Assembly: GCA_963697805.1 (NCBI GenBank)
Contig: CAVOPB010000001.1
Location: forward strand, 124,001-188,000
Source of the DNA: VRUE01 sp963697805
GTDB lineage: Bacteria > Actinomycetota > Thermoleophilia > Solirubrobacterales > 70-9
Length of the DNA stretch: 64,000 bases
Direction: 5' to 3'
Shown: one piece after another, positions 51,261 to 60,609 of the stretch
How the letters are laid out: the number at the start of each line of letters is the position of its first letter
Numbering within the stretch: the stretch's first letter is position 1
Made by a program: the position numbers and the translations under genes
The notes under the pieces: model-generated
What the model saw: only the letters and a program-made list of their open reading frames with translations
Databases searched by the model: none
Told to the model about the DNA's origin: nothing

Positions 51261-51338
51261 GGTGCCTGACCGCGTGGCCGTGTGTGCTTCGGGGACGGCC
51301 CGTCATCCGAGTGTGCAGGGTCACGTGGTCAGGCACCT
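51260..51338. repeat. Long hairpin spanning the yqeY stop and phoH start
   Basis: AGGTGCCTGACC (51260-51271) and its exact complement (51327-51338), with further pairing inside (about eight more pairs including G-T). It fills the 68-base gap between yqeY and phoH and includes the phoH start base and the yqeY stop codon (51329-51331). It could attenuate or separate the two genes, or be an extragenic palindrome of the GTGCCTGAC type. Confidence 0.7.
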
Positions 51339-51760
51339 AGTTTCTCTCGCACCGCGGAGCTGATCCGCTTGCCGTCGGCGCGGCCGCCGACCTTCGGCAT
51401 CAGGGCACCCATCACCTGCCCCATCTGGCGCTGCTCGGTGGCACCGGTCTCGGCGATCGCCGCCTCGACCAGCTCGGCCAGCTCCTCGTCCGAGAGCTGC
51501 TCGGGCAGGTAGGCCTCGATCAGCCCGGCCTCGAAGCTCTCGGCCTCGGCCTGCTCGTCCCGGCCAGCATCGCGGAAGGCCTGCTCCGCCTCGAGCCGCT
51601 TCTTGCGCTCGCGCTGCAGCACCGCGACCTCATCGCCCTTGCCGAGCTTCGCGTCCTGCTGCAACGAGTCGACGATCATCCGCAGGGCCGCGGCGCGCTC
51701 GCGCTCGCCGGCTTTCATCGCCGTGCGGACGTCCGCCTGGGCCTGCTCGAGAGCGCTCAT
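51329..51760 (-). CDS. yqeY: GatB/YqeY-domain protein
   Basis: 143 residues. The whole protein matches YqeY: AMKAGERERAAALRMIVDSLQ, EKVRR-like helices (LQRERKKRLEAEQAF), YLPEQLSDEELAELVEAAI and MGQVMGALMPKVGGRADGK. It resembles the tail domain of GatB amidotransferase, with tRNA-binding potential; its cellular role is uncertain. Overlaps the murI stop by four bases. Confidence 0.93.
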   Translation of the reverse strand: MSALEQAQADVRTAMKAGERERAAALRMIVDSLQQDAKLGKGDEVAVLQRERKKRLEAEQAFRDAGRDEQAEAESFEAGLIEAYLPEQLSDEELAELVEAAIAETGATEQRQMGQVMGALMPKVGGRADGKRISSAVREKLGA

Positions 51761-52569
51761 TCCACTGAAGGGTAGTCGGCGCCAGGAACGTCGATTCTCT
51801 CGACGTCACCGAGCGGCATCTGCAGGAACCGGGTCCCGAGCTCCCGGAACGACTCGACATCGCCGCTGCAAAGGAACCGGTAGGAGCCCTCGCGGTCGCG
51901 GTCGCGGGCGGCGCCGGCCGACTCGAGGGTGCGCTGGACCGCCGCGGCGACCGCGTGGCCGCCGCTGACGAGGCGCACATCGCGGCCGAGGATCCGCTGC
52001 AGCATCGGCGCCACCAGCGGGTAATGGGTGCAACCGAGGATCAGGGTGTCGACGTCTGCGCGGCGCAGCGGCGCGCAGTAGGCACGCGCCATCTCCATCA
52101 CCTCCTCGTCGAACGGCGAGCCGTCCTGGATGAAGGGGGCCAGGTCGGGGGCCTCGACCTCGGTCACCTCCAACGCCCGACCCTCGGCCTCGAGCGCGCG
52201 CCGGTAGGCGCCGCTCTCGACCGTGTTCGGCGTCGCCAGCACCCCGACCCTGGCGCTGGCGGTGATCGCCGCCGCGATCTCGGCCTGCGGCTCGACGACC
52301 GGGACCACCTCCACCCCGCGCGCGGCCGCGACCTCGCGGGCGACGTCCTCGCCGATCGCGGTCGCGGTGTTGCAGGCGATCACCAGCAGCTTCGCGCCAT
52401 CGTCAAGGAGCATCTCGGCGATCCGGCGGATCCGTTCCCGCAGCATCTCGGTGTCACGGGTGCCGTAGGGGAACATCGCGGTGTCGCCGAGGTAGACGAA
52501 GTCCTCCTCGGGGAGCGACACGAGGCACTCGTGGAGCACGGTCAACCCGCCGACTCCGGAGTCGAACAT
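51757..52569 (-). CDS. murI: Glutamate racemase
   Basis: 270 residues. Supplies D-glutamate for peptidoglycan. Catalytic Cys pair in VIACNTATA and ILGCTHYPLV; FDSGVGGLTVL and YLGDTAMFPYG at the start. The ATG places Met directly before FDSGVGG. In-frame codons upstream read LPIA, which match the family start (PIGxFDSG), so initiation at an upstream CTG or another non-ATG codon is possible. Confidence 0.95.
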   Translation of the reverse strand: MFDSGVGGLTVLHECLVSLPEEDFVYLGDTAMFPYGTRDTEMLRERIRRIAEMLLDDGAKLLVIACNTATAIGEDVAREVAAARGVEVVPVVEPQAEIAAAITASARVGVLATPNTVESGAYRRALEAEGRALEVTEVEAPDLAPFIQDGSPFDEEVMEMARAYCAPLRRADVDTLILGCTHYPLVAPMLQRILGRDVRLVSGGHAVAAAVQRTLESAGAARDRDREGSYRFLCSGDVESFRELGTRFLQMPLGDVERIDVPGADYPSVE

Positions 52570-52595
52570 CGCTATCGGCAGCGAGGCGGTCTGGC

Positions 52596-53096
52596 TCAGA
52601 GGAACGGTTTGTACGTCATGAAGAAGACCGTGACGATCACGATCACGCCGGCCAGGGTCCCGATTTTTCCGATCCTGCCGCTTACGGCCATGAACTCATC
52701 GCTGAGCTCGTCGCCCGACTTCAGGTCGCGTTCGGCGAGCTCCTTCGCCTTCCGGGTCTGCGGCTGGAAGAAGCCGTGCTGGAGGCCGAAGAGGAAGATG
52801 ATCGCGAGGAACCCGACGACGATGAAGGCCTTCCCCGCATCCCAGTCGCCGGACGAAAGCAGATAGAGGCCGGCGAGGAGCAGCACGATCATCCCCGGAT
52901 TGACCAGGTAGCGGTCGCATTTCTGGACCCCGGCGAGGATCGCCGGCGTCGCCCTTGGGTACTGCGGCGCGACCGAGAAGAAGAGCGCGTAGCCGAAGGT
53001 GGGGCCGAACGCCAGCACGACAGCGAGGATGTGGAGGAAGAGGCCGATCTTGTAGCCCGAGTCCCCGTACGTCGCCAGCGCCATCGCCGAGAACAT
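52596..53096 (-). CDS. DUF2269-family membrane protein
   Basis: 166 residues from the ATG at 53094-53096. Four hydrophobic helices (IGLFLHILAVVLAFGPTFGYALFF, LVNPGMIVLLLAGLYLLSS, AFIVVGFLAIIFLFG, IGTLAGVIVIVTVFFMTY), with a charged loop between the third and last. The FLHILAVVLAFGPTF and conserved NPG steps resemble DUF2269 integral membrane proteins. Function unknown. It sits in the hrcA-era unit between prmA and murI. Confidence 0.8.
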   Translation of the reverse strand: MFSAMALATYGDSGYKIGLFLHILAVVLAFGPTFGYALFFSVAPQYPRATPAILAGVQKCDRYLVNPGMIVLLLAGLYLLSSGDWDAGKAFIVVGFLAIIFLFGLQHGFFQPQTRKAKELAERDLKSGDELSDEFMAVSGRIGKIGTLAGVIVIVTVFFMTYKPFL

Positions 53097-53101
53097 ACCC
53101 C

Positions 53102-53974
53102 CTATGGGCGACGGAGCAGGAGCGCGGCCCAATCGCCGTCGAGGCGCCGCTCCGCCTCTACTAGGCCAGAGGCGCCGAACGCGCGGGCGATCTCATCGAG
53201 CTCGGCGGGCAGGAGGCCCGAGCAAACCATCCTGTCGGGAACCGGGGGAGGACTCGGCGGAGCAACAGCGGGGAGGCTCCGGCGAGCCCTCCCCCGGTCC
53301 CGAGAGAGCTGGGTGGCAACGTCCCTGAGGACCGAGGCGGTGAGGTTGGCGACGGTCGTGAGGGCGAGTGGCGGCAGGCTCTCGCGAAGGTTCTGGTGCT
53401 CGAGGCGGACGTCGACGTGGTTGGCGGTGGCGTTGGCAGTGGCTGCCTCGATCGATGGCGCCTCGTGGTCGTAGCCGCTGACTGGGCCCCAGCCCAGCTT
53501 CGCGGCGGCGATCGCGAGCAGGCCGGAGCCGGTCCCGAGGTCGGTCAGCGGCCCCTCGGCCTCGCCCGACTCGGCGAGCTCCAGCAGCAGCTCGAGGCAG
53601 AGACGGGTCGTCGGGTGAGCGCCGGTGCCGAAGGCGCGGCCGGGGTCGATGACGACGTCGATCGTGCCTGGGCGCGGCTCCTCCCAGGACGGGCGCAGCC
53701 AGAGCCGCTCACCGACGAGGATCGGGCGGTGGAAGTCCTGCCAGCGGTCGGCCCAGTCGTCCGGTACCTCGGTCGAGACGACCTCGACCAGGCCCTCACC
53801 GGCGGCGGCCTCGATCTCCCCGAGCTCAGGCAGCTCGCCCTCGCCGCCGTAGATCGCGTACTCGACGTAACCGGGCCCCCGCTCCTCCTCGACGCCGTTC
53901 GGGGCCAGCACCATCAGCTCGGCGAGGACGACCTCGGCCTGCTCAGGACGACACCTGACTGCAAGTCGAATCAA
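53102..53974 (-). CDS. prmA: Ribosomal protein L11 methyltransferase with a palindrome-coded insert
   Basis: 290 residues. The SAM motif is LTDLGTGSGLLAIAAAKLG, preceded by DPGRAFGTGAHPTTRLCLELL; these identify PrmA, which trimethylates L11. After NLTASVLRDVATQL the usual short loop is replaced by an Arg/Pro-rich stretch (SRDRGRARRSLPAVAPPSPP) encoded by a long inverted repeat (53236-53302). The protein resumes with MVCSGLLPAELDEI. So the insert keeps the frame and lies between the final strands of the methyltransferase fold, where it might be tolerated. It is in the dnaJ-murI operon. Confidence 0.9.
   Translation of the reverse strand: MIRLAVRCRPEQAEVVLAELMVLAPNGVEEERGPGYVEYAIYGGEGELPELGEIEAAAGEGLVEVVSTEVPDDWADRWQDFHRPILVGERLWLRPSWEEPRPGTIDVVIDPGRAFGTGAHPTTRLCLELLLELAESGEAEGPLTDLGTGSGLLAIAAAKLGWGPVSGYDHEAPSIEAATANATANHVDVRLEHQNLRESLPPLALTTVANLTASVLRDVATQLSRDRGRARRSLPAVAPPSPPPVPDRMVCSGLLPAELDEIARAFGASGLVEAERRLDGDWAALLLRRP
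53236..53302. repeat. Palindromic element inside prmA
   Basis: Left arm CGGGAACCGGGGGAGG (53236-53251) pairs with the right arm CCTCCCCCGGTCCCG ending at 53302, with one base bulged. About 35 bases lie between. The element length keeps the prmA frame open and encodes an Arg/Pro-rich peptide. Confidence 0.75.
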
Positions 53975-53982
53975 GCCGCCCC

Positions 53983-54645
53983 TTACTGGAAGGCTCTGCG
54001 GACGCGTGAGAAGAAGCTCTCGCCCTCGCCCGAACGGATGTTGTGCGGCCCGAGGGTGCCGGCGAGCTTCTCGGCCAACTCGCGCTGCTCGTCGCTGAGG
54101 TCGGTCGGGACGATCACCCGGATCGCGATCACGAGGTCGCCGGGCGGGCCTCCGCCCGAACCGGGTAGGCCGTGGCCGCGAAGCGCGAACTGGGTCCCCG
54201 GCTGAACCCCCGCGGGAAGCTCGATCTCCCGCTCCCCCTCGTGGCTCGGGACGGTCACGGTCGTTCCCAGCATCGCCTCGACCGAGGAGATCTCGATGCT
54301 GTGGACCAGGTCCTGGCCGCGCATCGGCCCGCGGCGGACCTCGAACCCGAAGCCACGCCCGAAGAACGCCTGGAAGATGTCCTCGACCGAGGCGAACCCG
54401 CCGCCCGGCGGGAAGCCGCCCGAGCGCAGGCCCTCGTGTCCGTAGGCGTCGTAGACGCGGCGCTGCTCAGGATCGGAGAGGACCTCGTAGGCCTCGGCGG
54501 CGGCCTTGAACTTCTCCTCGGCCTCGGGGTCGTGGTCGTTGACGTCGGGGTGGAGCTCGCGGGCGAGGCCACGGAAGGCGCGCTTCACCTCGGCTTCGTC
54601 GGCGTCGCGTCCGACCCCCAGCACGTCGTAGTAGTCGTGAGCCAT
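53983..54645 (-). CDS. dnaJ: Short DnaJ-type co-chaperone without zinc finger
   Basis: 220 residues. The J domain (residues 1-70) has the HPD motif in LARELHPDVNDHDP. A short Gly/Phe region follows (GGFPPGGGFASVEDIF), then a single client-binding beta domain (VHSIEISSVEAMLG to GDLVIAIRV). The four CxxCxGxG zinc motifs are absent and only about one C-terminal subdomain is left, well short of DnaJ (about 370) or CbpA (about 300). It follows hrcA with ten bases between. It may serve a specialised DnaK, or replace full DnaJ in heat-shock control. Confidence 0.92.
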   Translation of the reverse strand: MAHDYYDVLGVGRDADEAEVKRAFRGLARELHPDVNDHDPEAEEKFKAAAEAYEVLSDPEQRRVYDAYGHEGLRSGGFPPGGGFASVEDIFQAFFGRGFGFEVRRGPMRGQDLVHSIEISSVEAMLGTTVTVPSHEGEREIELPAGVQPGTQFALRGHGLPGSGGGPPGDLVIAIRVIVPTDLSDEQRELAEKLAGTLGPHNIRSGEGESFFSRVRRAFQ

Positions 54646-54655
54646 TCCGTCTCGC

Positions 54656-55684
54656 CTAGTTGTCGAAAACCGTCTCGCAGTATCGCGAGAGCTCGCGAGC
54701 CGCGCTGCGGACCGAGGAGATTGCGGTCGCGTAGTCCATCCGCAGCGGCCCGACGACCCCGACCGAGCCGAGGTTGCGGTGGGCGAGGCCGTAGTTGGCG
54801 CCGACGACGCTGACGCTACGGAGCTCCGGCTGTGGGTTCTCGTCGCCGATCCAGAGGTACACGGAGCGCTCCTCGAGCGCCGAGCGCAGCATCCCGAGCA
54901 TGCCGGCCCGCCGCTCCAGCGCGGTCATCAGCTCGTCCGCCCGCGGCAAGTCCTCGAGGTGGGCCTCGGAGAGCAGCCGCGAGGCGCCGTCGACATAGAG
55001 GGTGTCGACGTCCTCGGCCTCGAGCGCGGTGAAAGCGCTGCTGAGGGTGCCGACGAACTCGGCCTCGATCGGGTCGAGCTCGTCGCGGGCGAGGCGGTCG
55101 GCGATCATCCGCGACCCGACGCCCATCCCGGAGAGAACCTCGTTCAGGTAGCTCGAGGCCCACTCCACCAGGCCCGGGTCGAGGGGCTCTTCGAAGTCGA
55201 AGACGCGCTTGGCAATTGCGCCGGTCGAGGCGATCGCGATCGCGACGACCCGGGTCGGCTGCAGGCGCAGGACCTCGACCCGGTGGATCGTCGCGGCGAG
55301 GCTCGGCGGCGGCGCGGTGACGAGCGCCATCAGGTCGGTGACGTCGGCCAGCGCGGCCGTCGTCTCCCGCAGCGCCTCGTCGATCTCCCGGCGAAGCTGC
55401 GAGAGCCGCAGCTCGCCCGCGGCCCGTTCCGGCGAGGCATCCGACTCGATCAGCGAGTCGACGTAGTGGCGGTAGCCGGAGTCGGTCGGGACCCGCCCGG
55501 CGGAGGTGTGCGGATGGGTCAGATACCCGGCCACCTCGAGCGCTGCCAGCTCGGCCCGCACCGTCGACGGCCCCCACTCGACACCCCTCGACTCGGCGAG
55601 TGCCTTCGACGCCACCGGCCGACCGGAGGCCAGATACGCGTCGACCGAGAGACCGAGAATCAGCTGTTGCCTATTCGTCAGCAC
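54656..55684 (-). CDS. hrcA: Heat-inducible transcription repressor HrcA
   Basis: 342 residues. Winged-helix start (RQQLILGLSVDAYLASGRPVASKALAE) and VEWGPSTVRAELAALEVAGYL, then the GAF-like core and the closing GPLRMDYATAISSVRSAARELSRYC. HrcA normally binds the CIRCE site (TTAGCACTC-N9-GAGTGCTAA); I find none in the 125 bases upstream. That space is instead occupied by a long palindrome (55717-55802). First gene of the large operon to era. Confidence 0.95.
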   Translation of the reverse strand: MLTNRQQLILGLSVDAYLASGRPVASKALAESRGVEWGPSTVRAELAALEVAGYLTHPHTSAGRVPTDSGYRHYVDSLIESDASPERAAGELRLSQLRREIDEALRETTAALADVTDLMALVTAPPPSLAATIHRVEVLRLQPTRVVAIAIASTGAIAKRVFDFEEPLDPGLVEWASSYLNEVLSGMGVGSRMIADRLARDELDPIEAEFVGTLSSAFTALEAEDVDTLYVDGASRLLSEAHLEDLPRADELMTALERRAGMLGMLRSALEERSVYLWIGDENPQPELRSVSVVGANYGLAHRNLGSVGVVGPLRMDYATAISSVRSAARELSRYCETVFDN

Positions 55685-55716
55685 GTTCAGATCTTAGAAG
55701 TCCCCCAGCGCGGCCT

Positions 55717-55802
55717 GGGAGGAGGGGTCGGTTGCCGATCTCGAGCGCGGCGCTACCGGCGCAGCCGGATAGCGCGAGAGAGGGGCAACCGACCCCTCCT
55801 CC
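55717..55802. repeat. Long palindrome between MaoC dehydratase and hrcA
   Basis: Perfect 19-base arms (55718-55736 and 55784-55802; right arm GGCAACCGACCCCTCCTCC) enclose 47 bases that themselves can pair (TCTCG with CGAGA). It fills most of the gap and could act as a terminator, though no T-run follows on the minus strand. Confidence 0.85.
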
Positions 55803-55809
55803 ACCCCCG

Positions 55810-56202
55810 CTAAACCTGGACTTCCGCCTCGGCGTTGCGGATCGTCTGGTTGTCGCCCTGGGCGGCGACGGTGTCGATCACGACCCTGTCGCCATCGACC
55901 GACTTGACCGTCCCGGTGACGACGATCTCGGTCTCGGGCGCGCCCATCCCGCGGAACTGGACCGAGAGCCGTTTCAGCGCCCTCGGGTCGCCGCCGGCAG
56001 CGGCGGCGTTGGCACGGGCGACGAGCCCCATCATGTAGAGGCCGTGGAGGATGGTGTCCGGGAGGCCGACGTTCGTCGCGAATTCGCGGTCGATGTGGAT
56101 CGGGTTGAAATCTCCGGAGGCGCCGGCGTAGCGGTGCGGCAGGTACTTGTCGGGGGTGACCCGCAGCTCCGGGATCTGGTCGCCGACCTTCAGCTCTGTC
56201 AC
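55810..56202 (-). CDS. MaoC-like (R)-hydroxyacyl dehydratase, HadB-type half
   Basis: 130 residues from the GTG at 56200-56202, with GGGGGT upstream; a longer open frame overlaps the previous gene and is rejected. Hot-dog hydratase motif YAGASGDFNPIHIDREFA holds the catalytic Asp and His. LHGLYMMGLVAR follows. In mycobacteria HadA/HadB form a heterodimer dehydrating 3-hydroxyacyl-ACP in fatty acid elongation; this gene would be the HadB-like partner of the next entry, one base away. Confidence 0.88.
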   Translation of the reverse strand: MTELKVGDQIPELRVTPDKYLPHRYAGASGDFNPIHIDREFATNVGLPDTILHGLYMMGLVARANAAAAGGDPRALKRLSVQFRGMGAPETEIVVTGTVKSVDGDRVVIDTVAAQGDNQTIRNAEAEVQV

Positions 56203-56203
56203 C

Positions 56204-56644
56204 TCATACCCCCCTGACGATGTTGGTCCAGGTCCCGCGCACGACCTGGTCGCCGTTCTGGTTGACCGAGTTCGTCTCGAAGACGTAGAAGCCCTTGCCG
56301 TCTTTCTCGAAGATCTCCAGGCATTTGGCACTGGTGGTGATCTCGTCACCGACGACCGCCGGCTCGTCCCACTCGAACTCCTGGCTGCCGTGGACCATCG
56401 CCGCGAAGTTCATCGCGACCTCAGGGTCGAACATCGCCGGGCCGAGCGCCGGGGCCGCGTAGACGACGACGAACATCGGCGGCGCGACGACGTCGCGGAA
56501 GCCGGCGGCCTTCGCCGCCTCGCGGTCGAAGTGGACGGGGTTGTCGATCCCGATCACCCGCGCGTACTCGCCGATCTTCTCCTTGCCCACCTCGCAACTG
56601 GTGGCGGGCCATTCCTTCCCCACCGCATCGGTCTTTATCGCCAT
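56204..56644 (-). CDS. MaoC-like dehydratase, HadA-type half
   Basis: 146 residues. MaoC_dehydrat_N/FAS1-type hot-dog: IGEYARVIGIDNPVHFDREAA, APPMFVVVYAAPALGPAMFD and SQEFEWDEPAVVGDEITT. This half lacks the catalytic Asp-His pair of its neighbour, as HadA does, and probably provides the acyl-chain tunnel. The stop is separated from the partner GTG by one base, so the subunits are made together. Confidence 0.88.
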   Translation of the reverse strand: MAIKTDAVGKEWPATSCEVGKEKIGEYARVIGIDNPVHFDREAAKAAGFRDVVAPPMFVVVYAAPALGPAMFDPEVAMNFAAMVHGSQEFEWDEPAVVGDEITTSAKCLEIFEKDGKGFYVFETNSVNQNGDQVVRGTWTNIVRGV

Positions 56645-56656
56645 CGCGGCGGCATC

Positions 56657-58449
<1,793 letters not shown>

Positions 58450-58562
58450 CGGCGTGCGGAGTATGGCGAAGACGACTCCGCCGCCTGCTCCGCTTCGCGT
58501 CCGCGGGCGGCGGCACTCCGTCACATCAGCGCCGCTCGCAAAGAATCAGATCGCGATGCTCG

Positions 58563-60602
58563 CTATTCGGTTCTACGAGGCTGCAAACACCCGGATGGAT
58601 CGAGCGGGCCGGTGAGCCTGAAGACGATCGTCGGCGGCTCGCGGAGGATGACGTGGGCGTTCGGGCCTTCGGTCCAGCGGGCGGACGCGGGATAGGGCGG
58701 CAGGCCCGGTTCGATGCGGTCGCGGCTGGCAATGACGTATTCGTATTCGCCCTCGTCGATGAGGCGGCGCCACTCCCGGCAGCTGCTCGGGGCGACGAAC
58801 CCCCCGTCTGGCTCGTGGCGGCCGACGAACTCGACTTGGTTCGAGAGATCGGTTCCGTACAGCGGGTACTGGCGGGTGCTGGTCGTCGCGATCCGCTCGC
58901 CGGAGACGGACCTCGCGGCGGCGAAGACGGCGTTCAGGCCGGGGGCGGCGAACGTCGGGTCCGCGTAGCGGTTCTTCAGGTAGTGGCGCTGGACCGGGTA
59001 ACCAATCGCCACCGCGAGAACCACTGCGGCCAGGCCGACCGTGGGCCAAACCCACGCCCGGCTCCTGACCGAACCAGCGATGCGGTCGAGGTTGGAACCG
59101 CTATGCGGCTCCAACCTCGACCGCATGAGAGGAGCCAGGCGCTCCTGGATTGACGGCGTCAGCGGGAGCAGGGCCATGCCGAGGATCAGGGCCGGGGCGA
59201 GATAGCGGAGACCGGATTCGAAGCCGCGGGGCATGCCGTCGGGGCCCGAGGCGGAGGTTGGGGCGACGAGCCAGGCGAGCGCAGCCGCCAGGCCGACGGC
59301 GCCGGCGACCCGCACAAGAGGGGTCGAGCGCGGCCCGAGGGCAAGCAGGAGCCCGGCGAGGGCGGCCGCTGCCAGCAGGGGCCAGAGCACCGTGAGGCCG
59401 TGGTGGAGGCCCGGCAGCAGCCAGTCCGACCAGACCGAGCCGTCGGTCAGATAGCCGAGGACGCTGTGACCTTCGCGGCCACCGAGGGCCTGGTCGGGCC
59501 CGGGCAGAGTGACCGGCCCGAGATCGGTGAACCACGGCAACGGGTTGCCGGTGTGGGCGAGGTTCCGCAGGTACCAGTAACCGCCTCCGGCGAGCGCGGC
59601 GAGGCCGCCGAGCCCGAACGAGCGCAGGCGGGCGCCCCCCGGCGCGGCCACTGTGATCCCGACCACGAGCACGAAGGCCGGGAGGAGGTAGTTGAGCTTG
59701 GTCCCGGCGGCGAGCCCCGCCGCGAGGCCGGAGATGAGGAGCGCCCCGTCCGGCAGGCGCCGGCCGCCACTCGAGGAGCTCGAGGCCGCGTTGAGCATCA
59801 CCGCGACGGCGGCGAGCAGGAAGAAGATCGCGACGATGTCGTTGCGCGCCTCCCCCGCCTGGTCGGCGAGCAGCGGCGCCCTCAGGATCAGAGCGCCGAG
59901 GAACACAGAAAAGAGGCCGACACTGTGGGGGCGGCCTATTCCCCAGAGCGCGAACAGGCAGCCCATGAACCAGCCGAGGTTGAGGAGCGGCGAGAGGAGG
60001 TCGCGGTCGAAGGCGAGCATCCCGACCGCGTGGAAGATTTCGGCGTTGGCCGGATAGAACCAGGCGAGGAACTGGGGCGCGATGTAGTGGAGGCCCCAGG
60101 TGTTTCCGCTCTGGTGGAAGCCCGCCGCGAACGGGCCGTGGTACCAGGTCGAGTCAAAACCGGTCATGCCGGCCGAGAGCGATTCGCGGACGCCTGGGAT
60201 GAAGTCGAGCGCTGCGATCAGGCCGATGAGGCCTGCGATCAGCGCTTGAAGGTCGAGGCCCCGGGCCGCGGGGCCTGTCCCGGGGGAAGGGGGGTTCTGC
60301 GGGCCGAGCTGTCCTCGACCCCCCTTCCCCCGTGCCACCCGCGGCAGGAGCCTCCACATAGAGACGCCGATGGCCGCGACGGCGGCCAGATATGGGAGCG
60401 GTTCGAAGAGCCCGACCGTTCCGAGAAGCTCGGCGATCCAGATCAGGAGGGCGAGGGAGAGGACGGAGGTGGCGAGGTGAGCGGGGGCCCCGGTGAACTC
60501 GGGGAGCAGGCGGTGGCGGAGAGCGGTTGCGCCGAGCCAGGCGGCGGTGGCCAGGAGGGCGAGAGCGGCGATGCCGAGCAGGTAGGCGCCGAGGTCGAGC
60601 AT
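58563..60602 (-). CDS. Polytopic membrane protein, GT-C glycosyltransferase-like
   Basis: 679 residues with some 12-13 hydrophobic helices and a soluble C-terminal domain of about 130 residues (NAVFAAARSVSGERIAT onward). The first long loop holds GVRESLSAGMTGFDSTWYHG with an acidic residue where GT-C enzymes carry their catalytic Asp/Glu, and WGLHYIAPQFLAWFYPANAEI follows. I infer a lipid-linked sugar transferase; sugar and acceptor are unknown. Two palindromes lie in frame inside it: 60281-60332 codes the GKGGRGQLGPQNPPSPGTGP loop and 59080-59126 codes MRSRLEPHSGSNLDRI. Both look like insertions in loops. Confidence 0.75.
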   Translation of the reverse strand: MLDLGAYLLGIAALALLATAAWLGATALRHRLLPEFTGAPAHLATSVLSLALLIWIAELLGTVGLFEPLPYLAAVAAIGVSMWRLLPRVARGKGGRGQLGPQNPPSPGTGPAARGLDLQALIAGLIGLIAALDFIPGVRESLSAGMTGFDSTWYHGPFAAGFHQSGNTWGLHYIAPQFLAWFYPANAEIFHAVGMLAFDRDLLSPLLNLGWFMGCLFALWGIGRPHSVGLFSVFLGALILRAPLLADQAGEARNDIVAIFFLLAAVAVMLNAASSSSSGGRRLPDGALLISGLAAGLAAGTKLNYLLPAFVLVVGITVAAPGGARLRSFGLGGLAALAGGGYWYLRNLAHTGNPLPWFTDLGPVTLPGPDQALGGREGHSVLGYLTDGSVWSDWLLPGLHHGLTVLWPLLAAAALAGLLLALGPRSTPLVRVAGAVGLAAALAWLVAPTSASGPDGMPRGFESGLRYLAPALILGMALLPLTPSIQERLAPLMRSRLEPHSGSNLDRIAGSVRSRAWVWPTVGLAAVVLAVAIGYPVQRHYLKNRYADPTFAAPGLNAVFAAARSVSGERIATTSTRQYPLYGTDLSNQVEFVGRHEPDGGFVAPSSCREWRRLIDEGEYEYVIASRDRIEPGLPPYPASARWTEGPNAHVILREPPTIVFRLTGPLDPSGCLQPRRTE
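59080..59126. repeat. Palindromic element in frame within the GT-C-like gene
   Basis: Perfect 17-base arms ATGCGGTCGAGGTTGGA (59080-59096) and its complement (59110-59126). The 13-base centre forms a further CCGC/GCGG stem with a TAT loop. Nearly the whole 47-base unit pairs with itself and encodes 15-16 residues of the protein. Confidence 0.85.
60281..60332. repeat. Second palindromic element in frame within the GT-C-like gene
   Basis: Perfect 14-base arms CGGGGGAAGGGGGG (60281-60294) and complement (60319-60332) around 24 bases. In the minus-strand frame it encodes a Gly/Pro/Arg-rich loop between helices 3 and 4 (LPRVARGKGGRG...). Confidence 0.8.
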
Positions 60603-60609
60603 CGACCGC

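Noticed and set aside
55685..55809. CIRCE operator upstream of hrcA
   Set aside because: No TTAGCACTC or GAGTGCTAA half-site is present.
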